In this document: piece by piece, positions 1-5,287 of the stretch | How positions within the stretch are numbered: the stretch's first letter is position 1 | How the letters are laid out: the number at the start of each line of letters is the position of its first letter | Source of the DNA: JANXSF01 sp031394025 | GTDB lineage: Bacteria; Acidobacteriota; Terriglobia; Bryobacterales; Bryobacteraceae | NCBI GenBank assembly: GCA_031394025.1 | Contig: JANMWO010000476.1 | Span: 1 to 13,281 of the forward strand | Length of the DNA: 13,281 nt | Reading direction: 5' to 3' | The notes under the pieces: model-generated | The model's input: only the letters and a program-made list of their open reading frames with translations | What the model was told of the DNA's origin: nothing | Database searches by the model: none | Translations under genes and position numbers: made by a program

Positions 1-2
1 TT

Positions 3-170
3 TGGCTATCCAGGCTGTTGCTGCAGATCCCCGCCCATGAACTGTTGAGCAAAACGTATGCCGTGGATACGATAGATAGGCTGGTAACCACCAATTGGCT
101 TCGTACAATAGGATGGACGTTTCGTTCGTGTTTGTTGCTCAAATGGTTTTGGCACACTTGGCTTAACTGA
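3..170 (+). other. Possible 3' end of an upstream gene (unrecognised)
   Basis: One + strand frame is open from the window edge to a TGA at 168-170, giving 55 residues that include PAHELLSKTYAVDTIDRLV. I recognise no family. The composition is unusual, with five tryptophans, so chance openness is quite possible. The only support is position: the frame ends about 30 bases before a hairpin that could serve as its terminator. A competing minus-strand frame is open over the same bases (from 254 down to a stop at 6-8), with a GTG at 189-191 and only a weak ribosome binding site. I cannot decide between them; the sequence left of the window would settle it. Confidence 0.2.
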
Positions 171-200
171 AATATTTTGAGCCCGACCCACGCATTTCGG

Positions 201-231
201 AATCTCACTTTCTAATGGGGTGAGATTGTTT
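201..231 (+). terminator. Hairpin, possible terminator upstream of the redox gene
   Basis: AATCTCAC (201-208) and GTGAGATT (220-227) form a perfect 8-bp inverted repeat around an 11-base loop, followed by a short T-rich stretch (GTTTTC). The stem is AT-rich and the T-tract short, so it would be a weak terminator. It sits between the possible upstream gene end at 170 and the start codon at 257. It could instead be a structure in the leader of the downstream gene, because a TTGGCA (149-154) / TATTTT (173-178) pair with an 18-base spacer lies just upstream and might be a promoter. Confidence 0.35.
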
Positions 232-256
232 TCACAACCTGGAGTACCGGTTTTTC

Positions 257-826
257 ATGTTTAACTTTTTCAAGCGTAAAATACGGGTGTCTTCAGCAAC
301 TGACCCATCCACCGTGGCAAAGTTGTTGAGTGAAAAGCTCACCAAATCCGGTTCTGATCTGGCTGCTTTATCCAAAATCAAGCCCGTCCTGGTTGTATTC
401 TTACGCCATGCTGGCTGCACTTTTTGTCATGAGGCAGTGGCCGACATTTCCAAAGTTCGCCAAGCCATTGAAGCGTCTGGCACCAGCATTGTGATTGTTC
501 ATTTTGGAAATGAAGCGGCGGCTACAAAATTGCTTGCACAGCATGGGCTTCAAAACATTGAAACCATCTACGATTCCAACCAACTGCTTTACGAAGCCTT
601 CGGATTAAAGCGCGGCACGCTGGGCCAAGTGGCCAGCCCCAAAGTCATTTGGAGAGGGCTCCGTGCCGGGTTATTTGACGGCCACGGCATAGGTCGTCAA
701 CAAGGCGATATTCTGCAACTTCCGGGAGTGTTTCTCCTCGATGATTGCCAGGTTGTGAATAGCTTTCGACACAAAACTGCCGCCGATAGACCAAACTACG
801 TTGCCGTATCCTGCCGCCTGAATTGA
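257..826 (+). CDS. Thioredoxin-fold redox protein, PRXL2/AhpC-TSA_2 (SelL-related) type
   Basis: This 189-residue cytoplasmic protein has no signal peptide. A beta strand (VLVVFLR, residues 44-50) leads straight into a CxxC motif, R-H-A-G-C54-T-F-C57-H, as in the peroxiredoxin-like 2 / AhpC-TSA_2 family. A second family-like block is PGVFLLDDCQVVNSFRHK (156-173) followed by AADRPNY. SelL relatives carry selenocysteines at the paired positions; here both are ordinary cysteines. A role as thiol oxidoreductase or peroxidase-like enzyme follows from the family, but the substrate is unknown. The ATG at 257 has GGAG about 12 bases upstream, rather far but acceptable. Two more cysteines (C164, C186) lie near the C-terminus. 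The gene ends 66 bases before the phosphofructokinase gene and could be co-transcribed with it, although a possible promoter lies in the gap. Confidence 0.75.
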   Translation: MFNFFKRKIRVSSATDPSTVAKLLSEKLTKSGSDLAALSKIKPVLVVFLRHAGCTFCHEAVADISKVRQAIEASGTSIVIVHFGNEAAATKLLAQHGLQNIETIYDSNQLLYEAFGLKRGTLGQVASPKVIWRGLRAGLFDGHGIGRQQGDILQLPGVFLLDDCQVVNSFRHKTAADRPNYVAVSCRLN

Positions 827-828
827 CC

Positions 829-876
829 TTGCTTTTTCCTGCCATTCAACACGGTATACTAGGGGTATAAATCCCC
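829..876 (+). promoter_or_regulatory. Possible promoter and leader of the phosphofructokinase gene
   Basis: The 66-base gap before the phosphofructokinase start contains TATACT (855-860), a good -10 match. The best -35 candidate is TTGCTT (829-834), but its 20-base spacer is longer than ideal. Just downstream GGGG (862-865) and CCCC (873-876) flank TATAAAT, a 4-bp inverted repeat that could be a small operator or mean nothing. The ribosome binding site AGGAG (884-888) is clear, four bases from the ATG. Confidence 0.3.
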
Positions 877-892
877 AAAACATAGGAGTTTC

Positions 893-2077
893 ATGGCAAC
901 CAGGCGCATTGGTATTTTAACCGGAGGCGGTGACGTACCCGGCCTCAATTCTGTCATCAAGAGCGTAGTTTATAGAGGTAGCGAACTGGGAATGCAAGTG
1001 ATTGGCATTCGTCGAGGATGGGAAGGTTTAACCCATGTCAATTTCGACGATGAAGCCAGCCGCACCCGTTATATTCTTCCACTGGATCGCACTAACACTC
1101 GAACGATTGACCGCACAGGCGGTACATATTTGCACTCCAGTCGAACGAATCCTTCCAAGATGAAGAAGGTTGCCGCTCATTTGAACGCCGCTGATTATCC
1201 GACCAGCGAAGTGACCAAAGGCGGCGTCACCAACACAGTCTATGACGTTTCCAAGACCGTGTTAAAGAATCTGGAAACACTGCAATTGGATTATCTTATC
1301 GCCATTGGCGGTGACGATACGCTTAGCTATGCAGCCACCTTGGATAAGTTGGGTGTGAAAGTTATTTCCATTCCCAAGACCATGGATAACGATGTTCGCA
1401 ACACCGAATATTGCATCGGTTTTTCAACGGCCATCAGCCGCGCTACCGACGCCATTCAACGGCAGCGGACAACCGTTGGTTCGCACGAACGGGTGGGTGT
1501 GTTCCGCATTTTTGGACGCGATGCCGGATACACTGCCCTTTACACTGCTTACGTAAATTCACTTCGCTGCGGCATCCCGGAATTCAAGTTCGATAAAGAA
1601 AAGATGATTGAACTGATCCTGAAAGACAAGCGCAATAATCCCAGCAATTACGCCCTTGTGGTCTTAAGTGAAGGTGCCGAATGGGTCGGTTACGAAGCCA
1701 CGGAGTACGGTGAGCCCGATGCTTACGGCCATCGTAAGAAAGCGAACGTCGGCGAAAGTTTTGCTGATCTCATCAAGAAGGTTTCCGGCGAAGAAACAAT
1801 CGCCAGCGACCTGACCTACGACCTTCGTTCCGGCAGTCCTGATTTTGTGGATAAGCTGATTGCAGGCACATTCGGGAACATGGCGTTAGATGCCATTGTA
1901 GAAGGCAAAAGTGGCTTGATGACCGCTATCAATCATGGTTGTTATGCTATGGTTCCCATTCCAGATCCGAAGCTTGGGCCGCGCAAAGTGGAGCTGGATA
2001 CCATGTACAATCGCGAACGCTTTCGTCCGAATTACTCAAACAAGTTGGGTCTTCCCATCTTTTTAACCAAGGCATAA
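893..2077 (+). CDS. pfk: 6-phosphofructokinase, probably pyrophosphate-dependent type
   Basis: This 394-residue enzyme of the PfkA family phosphorylates fructose 6-phosphate to fructose 1,6-bisphosphate. Recognisable blocks in order are GGGDVPGLN (11-19, phosphoryl-donor loop), IGGDDTLS (138-145), IPKTMDND (160-167, with the catalytic aspartates), FGRDAG (207-212), SEGAEW (259-264) and LRSGSPDF (311-318, matching the RGGxP region). Two positions point to pyrophosphate rather than ATP as donor: the Asp after GGD where ATP enzymes have Gly (E. coli 104), and the Lys in PKT where ATP enzymes have Gly (E. coli 124). A PPi enzyme would act reversibly in glycolysis and gluconeogenesis. MGR of classical enzymes is replaced by FGR. 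The start is well supported by AGGAG and by the family-typical beginning RRIGILTGGG. The methyltransferase ATG follows the stop directly. Confidence 0.92.
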   Translation: MATRRIGILTGGGDVPGLNSVIKSVVYRGSELGMQVIGIRRGWEGLTHVNFDDEASRTRYILPLDRTNTRTIDRTGGTYLHSSRTNPSKMKKVAAHLNAADYPTSEVTKGGVTNTVYDVSKTVLKNLETLQLDYLIAIGGDDTLSYAATLDKLGVKVISIPKTMDNDVRNTEYCIGFSTAISRATDAIQRQRTTVGSHERVGVFRIFGRDAGYTALYTAYVNSLRCGIPEFKFDKEKMIELILKDKRNNPSNYALVVLSEGAEWVGYEATEYGEPDAYGHRKKANVGESFADLIKKVSGEETIASDLTYDLRSGSPDFVDKLIAGTFGNMALDAIVEGKSGLMTAINHGCYAMVPIPDPKLGPRKVELDTMYNRERFRPNYSNKLGLPIFLTKA

Positions 2078-2728
2078 ATGTCCTGGCTTGATCGCTTCAT
2101 TGGGAAGAAGCCGAAAACTCTGGAACTGACGGCGGATTTGCGAGAGCAGATCCGTCGTACGTTTAATGAGGCTGCCACGGATGAAGAACATTTCCCTTCC
2201 ACCATTGACCCTCGTATTTATCACGTCAAATTGATTGCCGAATACCTCGGTGATTTGAACGGCAAGCGCGTCCTCGATGCAGGTTGTGGCAAGGGCCGCT
2301 TCGCCAGAATCGTAAAAGATCGTAACCTTCAAGCCGCCGTGCATTGTATGGATCTAGCGGAAGCTATGCTGCAATATGCGCCAACAGATTTGCAACGCTG
2401 CACCGGTTCCCTTACGGCATTGCCGTACCGAACGGAATGCTTCGACGGGGCCTACGCCACAGAGAGTTTGGAACATGCTGTGGAAATTGAAAAAGCAGTT
2501 GAGGAACTTTGTAGAGTGGTGAAGCCAGGTGGCCGCATCGTAGTGATCGATAAAAATGTGGAGCACTGGGGCAAGCTCAACACGCCCCTTTGGGAGCGCT
2601 GGTTTAGTCGGGAAGAGATGGAGAAAATGCTACGCAAGCACTGTCGCACAGTGAGCAGCATGCCCATTAGCTACTGGGAAGATGTGGCCCCCGATGGCAT
2701 GTTTCTGGCTTGGCTGGCTGAGAAGTGA
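2078..2728 (+). CDS. Class I SAM-dependent methyltransferase (Methyltransf_11 type)
   Basis: This soluble 216-residue protein has a Rossmann methyltransferase core. Motif I is VLDAGCGKGRFARIV (65-79), the acidic end of strand 2 is MDLAEAM (91-97), motif II is FDGAYATESLEH (122-133) and motif III is VVKPGGRIVVIDKN (147-160). This pattern is typical of UbiE/COQ5-like small-molecule methyltransferases, but nothing identifies the substrate, so I give no gene symbol. The ATG directly abuts the stop codon of the phosphofructokinase gene (TAAATG), suggesting translational coupling; only a weak AAGG (2069-2072) lies upstream. A functional link to sugar phosphorylation is not obvious. The gene is the last conserved one before the accessory patch that begins about 30 bases downstream. 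Confidence 0.85.
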   Translation: MSWLDRFIGKKPKTLELTADLREQIRRTFNEAATDEEHFPSTIDPRIYHVKLIAEYLGDLNGKRVLDAGCGKGRFARIVKDRNLQAAVHCMDLAEAMLQYAPTDLQRCTGSLTALPYRTECFDGAYATESLEHAVEIEKAVEELCRVVKPGGRIVVIDKNVEHWGKLNTPLWERWFSREEMEKMLRKHCRTVSSMPISYWEDVAPDGMFLAWLAEK

Positions 2729-2764
2729 AGAGTCGGATCTGATTTGGCTGCTGGAGTCTGATGG

Positions 2765-2966
2765 ATGATTACCTATACAGTGATTTTTGAAAAAGGGGCC
2801 TTCCTCTTGGGGTGCCTACGTACCCGATCTTCCAGGCGTCATCTCTACCGGGAGTTCACGAGAAGAGGTGGAAATATTGATCCGCGAAGCAATCGAATTT
2901 CATCTTGAAGGTTTGAACGAAGAGGGCTATCCAATTCCAAAACCAGCTAGCTTCGCAGTTGTGTAA
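2765..2966 (+). pseudogene. hicB: hicB-like antitoxin, interrupted by a one-base frameshift
   Basis: HicB proteins are antitoxins that bind the mRNA-cleaving toxin HicA. Starting at the ATG at 2765 (GGAG at 2753-2756, 8 bases upstream) the reading is MITYTVIFEKG, then it leaves the family sequence. After skipping one base in the run GGGG (2795-2798) it continues PSSWGAYVPDLPGV...SREEVEILIREAIEFHLEGL...PIPKPASF to a TAA at 2964-2966. The joined product is 66 residues, a normal size and the expected order for the short HicB type. As read, the ATG frame stops after about 48 residues with an unrelated tail. The shift falls in an A5G4 homopolymer, so a sequencing error is a real alternative to mutation. 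No intact hicA is visible on either side, so even a repaired hicB would be an orphan here. Confidence 0.8.
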
Positions 2967-3220
2967 GTTGTGTCACGCGATGAATGGATTGGCATTACAA
3001 GGTTGGACGCATGGCAACACGTTACATACCGCAGTATGCCCTAGAAGTATGAAATTCTTATCGTGATCGAGTTGATCCAGAAGTCCGCGGGTATACCGCA
3101 GTTTGCTTGGAACCATCTAGCTTCCCGACAAAGCCAAGTTGGTCGAGGTTACAAATGAGTGAACGGTTCAAGCCCCGGCGCAATACGACAATTAAAAAGC
3201 AAGCATGAGATACTGAAGGC
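2967..3220 (+). other. Non-coding stretch with short repeats, possibly decayed genes
   Basis: I see no convincing gene in these 254 bases. All frames contain stops, and short open pieces such as GTG-started SRDEWIGITRLDAWQHVTY match no family I know. Two short direct repeats are present. ATACCGCAGT occurs at 3026-3035 and 3093-3102. AACCATCTAGCTTC (3111-3124) differs by one base from AACCAGCTAGCTTC (2941-2954) inside the hicB remnant, where the same-phase reading gives PSSF against PASF. This could be debris of toxin-antitoxin genes or duplications, but no hicA, RelE or PIN signature can be read. Confidence 0.45.
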
Positions 3221-3457
3221 GTGCCAACCATACTAATGGTGGGGCCGTACCGTATGTATTTTTACAGTCATGAGCCGAATGAGCCTCCCCACATTCATGT
3301 CGATCGAGATGAGCAATCAGCAAAGTTTTGGCTGGGCACCGTGGCGCTCTCTCGGAACCTTGGATTCGCTCCGTCAGAACTCCGTAGAATTCATCGGTTG
3401 GTGGTAGAGAACAATAATCTATTATTGGAGAAATGGCATGAGCACTTCCTTTTCTAA
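3221..3457 (+). CDS. DUF4160 protein (toxin-antitoxin-like partner of DUF2442)
   Basis: This 78-residue protein begins MPTILMVGPYRMYFYSHEP and continues NEPPHIHVDRDEQSAKFWL, the typical DUF4160 start and the HxPPHxHV block (residues about 18-28). The end, LLLEKWHEHFLF, matches the amphipathic C-terminal helix of the family. No biochemical activity is firmly known to me; the family is often found next to DUF2442, and the pair is considered toxin-antitoxin-like. The GTG start at 3221 is chosen because family members usually begin M-P-T. The nearest ribosome-binding sequence (GAAGG, 3215-3219) is only one base away, so initiation may be weak. The last 20 bases overlap the DUF2442 gene. The reading frame is intact, unlike the hicB remnant upstream. 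Confidence 0.78.
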   Translation: MPTILMVGPYRMYFYSHEPNEPPHIHVDRDEQSAKFWLGTVALSRNLGFAPSELRRIHRLVVENNNLLLEKWHEHFLF

Positions 3458-3725
3458 CTCCGGTCCCAATTCTGGAGAACGCGTGCGAGACGTAACCTTC
3501 AGTGACGATGCACTGGCCGTAGACCTTTTAGACGGGCGTACAATTACTGTTCCACTTACCTGGTATCCCCGACTCATGAACGCTACTCCTGAGCAACGCT
3601 CTCGTTGGAAAGTAAGCGGAGCAGGCTATGGGATTCACTGGCCGGACATTGACGAAGACCTGAGTACAGAAGGCCTTCTGCGAGGGGCACCAGCCGCCCC
3701 TGAAGTGGCCCGTCTGCACGTATGA
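3438..3725 (+). CDS. DUF2442 protein (partner of DUF4160)
   Basis: This 95-residue protein has the DUF2442 pattern: a beta-strand region V-R-D-V-T-F-S-D-D (16-24), LLDGRTITVPLTWYPRL (30-46), then GYGIHWPDIDEDLSTEGLL (63-81), the most conserved block. The C-terminal APAAPEVARLHV is variable in the family. The function is unproven; by its pairing with DUF4160 it may be the DNA-binding or neutralising half of a two-gene module, which is inference. The ATG at 3438 lies inside the DUF4160 gene, 7 bases after a good GGAG (3427-3430), and the 20-base overlap implies coupled translation. The imperfect direct repeat starting at 3738 lies just after the stop codon. Confidence 0.8.
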   Translation: MSTSFSNSGPNSGERVRDVTFSDDALAVDLLDGRTITVPLTWYPRLMNATPEQRSRWKVSGAGYGIHWPDIDEDLSTEGLLRGAPAAPEVARLHV

Positions 3726-3737
3726 GCAACATTTTCT

Positions 3738-3764
3738 GCTCCAGCCAAATTTCGATACCATCAA
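3738..3764 (+). repeat. Imperfect direct repeat, copy A
   Basis: Copy A reads GCTCCA, four extra bases, then a 17-base part ending CGATACCATCAA (3753-3764). Copy B at 4182-4204 shares GCTCCA exactly and 15 of the last 17 bases. The pair brackets the small antitoxin-like ORF and sits between DUF2442 and the SMP-30-like gene. It may mark the edges of an insertion or a duplication, but neither copy is part of a recognisable mobile element. Confidence 0.55.
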
Positions 3765-3895
3765 TTTTTGACATCTTTAATTAACTTCAGCTCACGTCCC
3801 AGGCCCAATTACATGGCAGTTGTGATCTGCGTTTGCTGCCAAGACCTGTGACAATAACAGATAACAGAAGAAGATACCTTGTTGAGAGTAATGGA

Positions 3896-4159
3896 ATGAT
3901 GCGAACCGTACAATTCGAAGGCACGCTTACCCCAGGCGACCAAATTACTCTTCCGCCGGAAATCGATAGCAACTTAGACGATGGTGACGACACATGGCGA
4001 AAAATTGGACAACAAAGCTTCCGGGCAGCATATGCTCCTGAAGACGCGATTTTCGAGCAGTTAATCGATGATTTTCCAATTCGGGGATATGGTCCTAATC
4101 CGCATAGATTTCCATGGAGATTGACAATGGCACGCCGCGCACTCTCGCAAGATTTCTGA
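3896..4159 (+). CDS. Small antitoxin-like protein, possibly degraded
   Basis: This 87-residue product begins MMRTVQFEGTLTPGDQITLP, a beta-hairpin start like AbrB-type antitoxins, and continues with WRKIGQQSF and AYAPEDAIFEQLID (about residues 45-58). From memory, a common group of small bacterial antitoxin-like proteins has this order and ends shortly after the DAIYxQL motif. If so, two things are odd here: the stretch between LPPEI and DDTW is short, as if a segment were missing, and about 25 residues (GYGPNPHRFPW...) follow where relatives stop, as if the stop codon was lost. The ATG pair at 3896/3899 is preferred because GAGAG lies 7 bases upstream; a TTG at 3833 would add 21 unlikely residues. 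No toxin gene such as a PIN-domain protein follows. It may be a non-functional remnant. Confidence 0.5.
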   Translation: MMRTVQFEGTLTPGDQITLPPEIDSNLDDGDDTWRKIGQQSFRAAYAPEDAIFEQLIDDFPIRGYGPNPHRFPWRLTMARRALSQDF

Positions 4160-4181
4160 TCCACCAACATACAGCCAGTCA

Positions 4182-4204
4182 GCTCCACATTCCGATACCA
4201 TCAA
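4182..4204 (+). repeat. Imperfect direct repeat, copy B
   Basis: Copy B carries GCTCCA followed directly by a 17-base part ending CGATACCATCAA (4193-4204). It ends three bases before the TTG start of the SMP-30-like gene, so it occupies the place where that gene's ribosome binding site should be, and no Shine-Dalgarno-like sequence is seen there. The distance between the two copies' shared ends is 440 bases. Confidence 0.55.
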
Positions 4205-4207
4205 GTA

Positions 4208-5164
4208 TTGCCACCTCCACGATACATCGCCAAACCTTTCTATACGCCCCCTTCCGAAGCGCTGCGCTTCCTTCCTGAAGGTCCGCGTGTTCTGCAAAAT
4301 CATCCTGACGGAAAAGGGCTGCTCGGTTGGGTGGCAATTCAGCATGCTTCCGATCTGCTCGAAGGCAGCCTCAACGTCCTCAATCTGGCATCACTCAAGA
4401 ACCACTCCATCCCCTTGCCCGGTCGACCCGGCTTCTTTTGCGAAACGCAACGTCCGGGAATTGTTTTGGTCGGAATGGAACGCACGCTGATCTATTGCAA
4501 TCTTCTAACCGGAGCAATTGAGGAAACAGGGATCATCGTAACTGCAGACGAGCGTGTCATTATCAATGACGGTTTGGCCGTTGAAGGTGGCCTGCTGTTT
4601 GGCACCAAGCATCTGGAATTCAACCAGGCCATTGCCGCGTTGCATCATTTCAATTCCGCCACTGGCAAAGTGTCCACCGTGCTGGATGGGCAAACTTGTT
4701 CCAATGGGAAATTCCTGAAAGGCACCATGCTCATCGACATTGATTCGACGCCGAAGACCATTACTCGATACCACCTGCACGCCGATCTGACACAAGTGCT
4801 GGATCGGTCTGTACTCATTGATCCAGCAGCGCTGCCCGCATTTCCCGATGGAATGCGCCCTTCCCCTGATGGAAAAAGTGTCATTGTGGCCTTCTTCAAT
4901 CCAGACCATGTGGCCAATGGTTTGGCCCAACAGATCTGCCTGGAAACCAGTGTGATTTTGTGCGAATGGGTGCTCCCTGGTTCCCCGCGAGTTACTTGCC
5001 CGGAGTTCGTGGAAATCGATGGCAAAGTGATGCTGCTCTTCACTACCGCAGTAGAAGGAATGTCCGCTGAAACTCGGACCATCGCCCCTAATGCTGGGAA
5101 GCTCTTTATTGCAGAAACACCCTTTCACAAAATGCCGGATTTTCCGCCGTTGATGCTACCATAA
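4208..5164 (+). CDS. SMP-30/gluconolactonase-like beta-propeller protein
   Basis: This 318-residue protein fits the SMP-30/regucalcin/gluconolactonase (LRE-like) superfamily, six-bladed beta-propellers that hydrolyse sugar lactones with a bound divalent metal. The expected metal ligands can be read in order: E24 in LPEGPRV, N120 in IINDGLAVEGG, N166 in CSNGK and D214 in PDGMRPSPDG. Other blocks are LPGRPGFFCE and PGSPRVTCPEF. No signal peptide is visible, so it should be cytoplasmic. The actual lactone substrate is unknown. The start is a TTG at 4208, the only candidate near the N-terminus: the frame is closed at 4157-4159 and the next ATG is residue 90. No Shine-Dalgarno sequence precedes it, and repeat copy B abuts it, so expression may have been disturbed. 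The SRP RNA begins about four bases after the stop. Confidence 0.75.
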   Translation: MPPPRYIAKPFYTPPSEALRFLPEGPRVLQNHPDGKGLLGWVAIQHASDLLEGSLNVLNLASLKNHSIPLPGRPGFFCETQRPGIVLVGMERTLIYCNLLTGAIEETGIIVTADERVIINDGLAVEGGLLFGTKHLEFNQAIAALHHFNSATGKVSTVLDGQTCSNGKFLKGTMLIDIDSTPKTITRYHLHADLTQVLDRSVLIDPAALPAFPDGMRPSPDGKSVIVAFFNPDHVANGLAQQICLETSVILCEWVLPGSPRVTCPEFVEIDGKVMLLFTTAVEGMSAETRTIAPNAGKLFIAETPFHKMPDFPPLMLP

Positions 5165-5168
5165 AGTC

Positions 5169-5273
5169 TCAGGCTCCGGGCTTCGTGCAATGGGTAGCTG
5201 CAAACCCCGCCAGGTCCGGAAGGAAGCAACGGTAGTGGTGATTCCTGTGTGCCGCGGATCACCCGGGGTCTGA
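5169..5273 (+). ncRNA. ffs: Small signal recognition particle RNA (4.5S type)
   Basis: This RNA scaffolds the SRP that targets nascent membrane proteins through Ffh. The universal core CAGGTCCGGAAGGAAGCA (5211-5228) contains the GGAA tetraloop and the Ffh-binding asymmetric loop. GTGTGCCG downstream (about 5247-5254) is also typical. The ends TCAGGCTCCGGG (5169-5180) and CCCGGGGTCTGA (5262-5273) pair over 12 bases including G-U pairs, closing a single rod of about 105 nt, so it is the short form without an Alu domain. Exact ends are uncertain by a few bases. No T-tract terminator follows and dnaX starts 14 bases later, so the RNA is probably processed from a dnaX transcript; I saw no clear promoter in front. 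Confidence 0.95.
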
Positions 5274-5287
5274 TAAAAATCATCGGC

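Noticed and set aside
6..191. Minus-strand 61-residue frame from GTG 191
   Set aside because: No recognised family, weak ribosome binding site, and the opposite strand is open over the same bases; too little to call a gene.
3768..3786. TTGACA (3768-3773) as a promoter for the antitoxin-like ORF
   Set aside because: No -10-like hexamer lies 16-18 bases downstream; TTAACT is only seven bases away.
3787..4188. Minus-strand 133-residue frame
   Set aside because: Ser/Cys/Ile-rich composition without domain motifs; it mirrors the + strand antitoxin-like ORF.
4505..5128. Minus-strand 207-residue frame
   Set aside because: Antisense shadow of the SMP-30-like gene, whose + strand frame carries the metal-ligand motifs.
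5249..5287. Upstream GTG extension of dnaX by 13 residues
   Set aside because: It lies within the SRP RNA and adds residues absent from DnaX proteins, which begin at the M-Y-Q-V-I-A-R-K-Y-R-P block.
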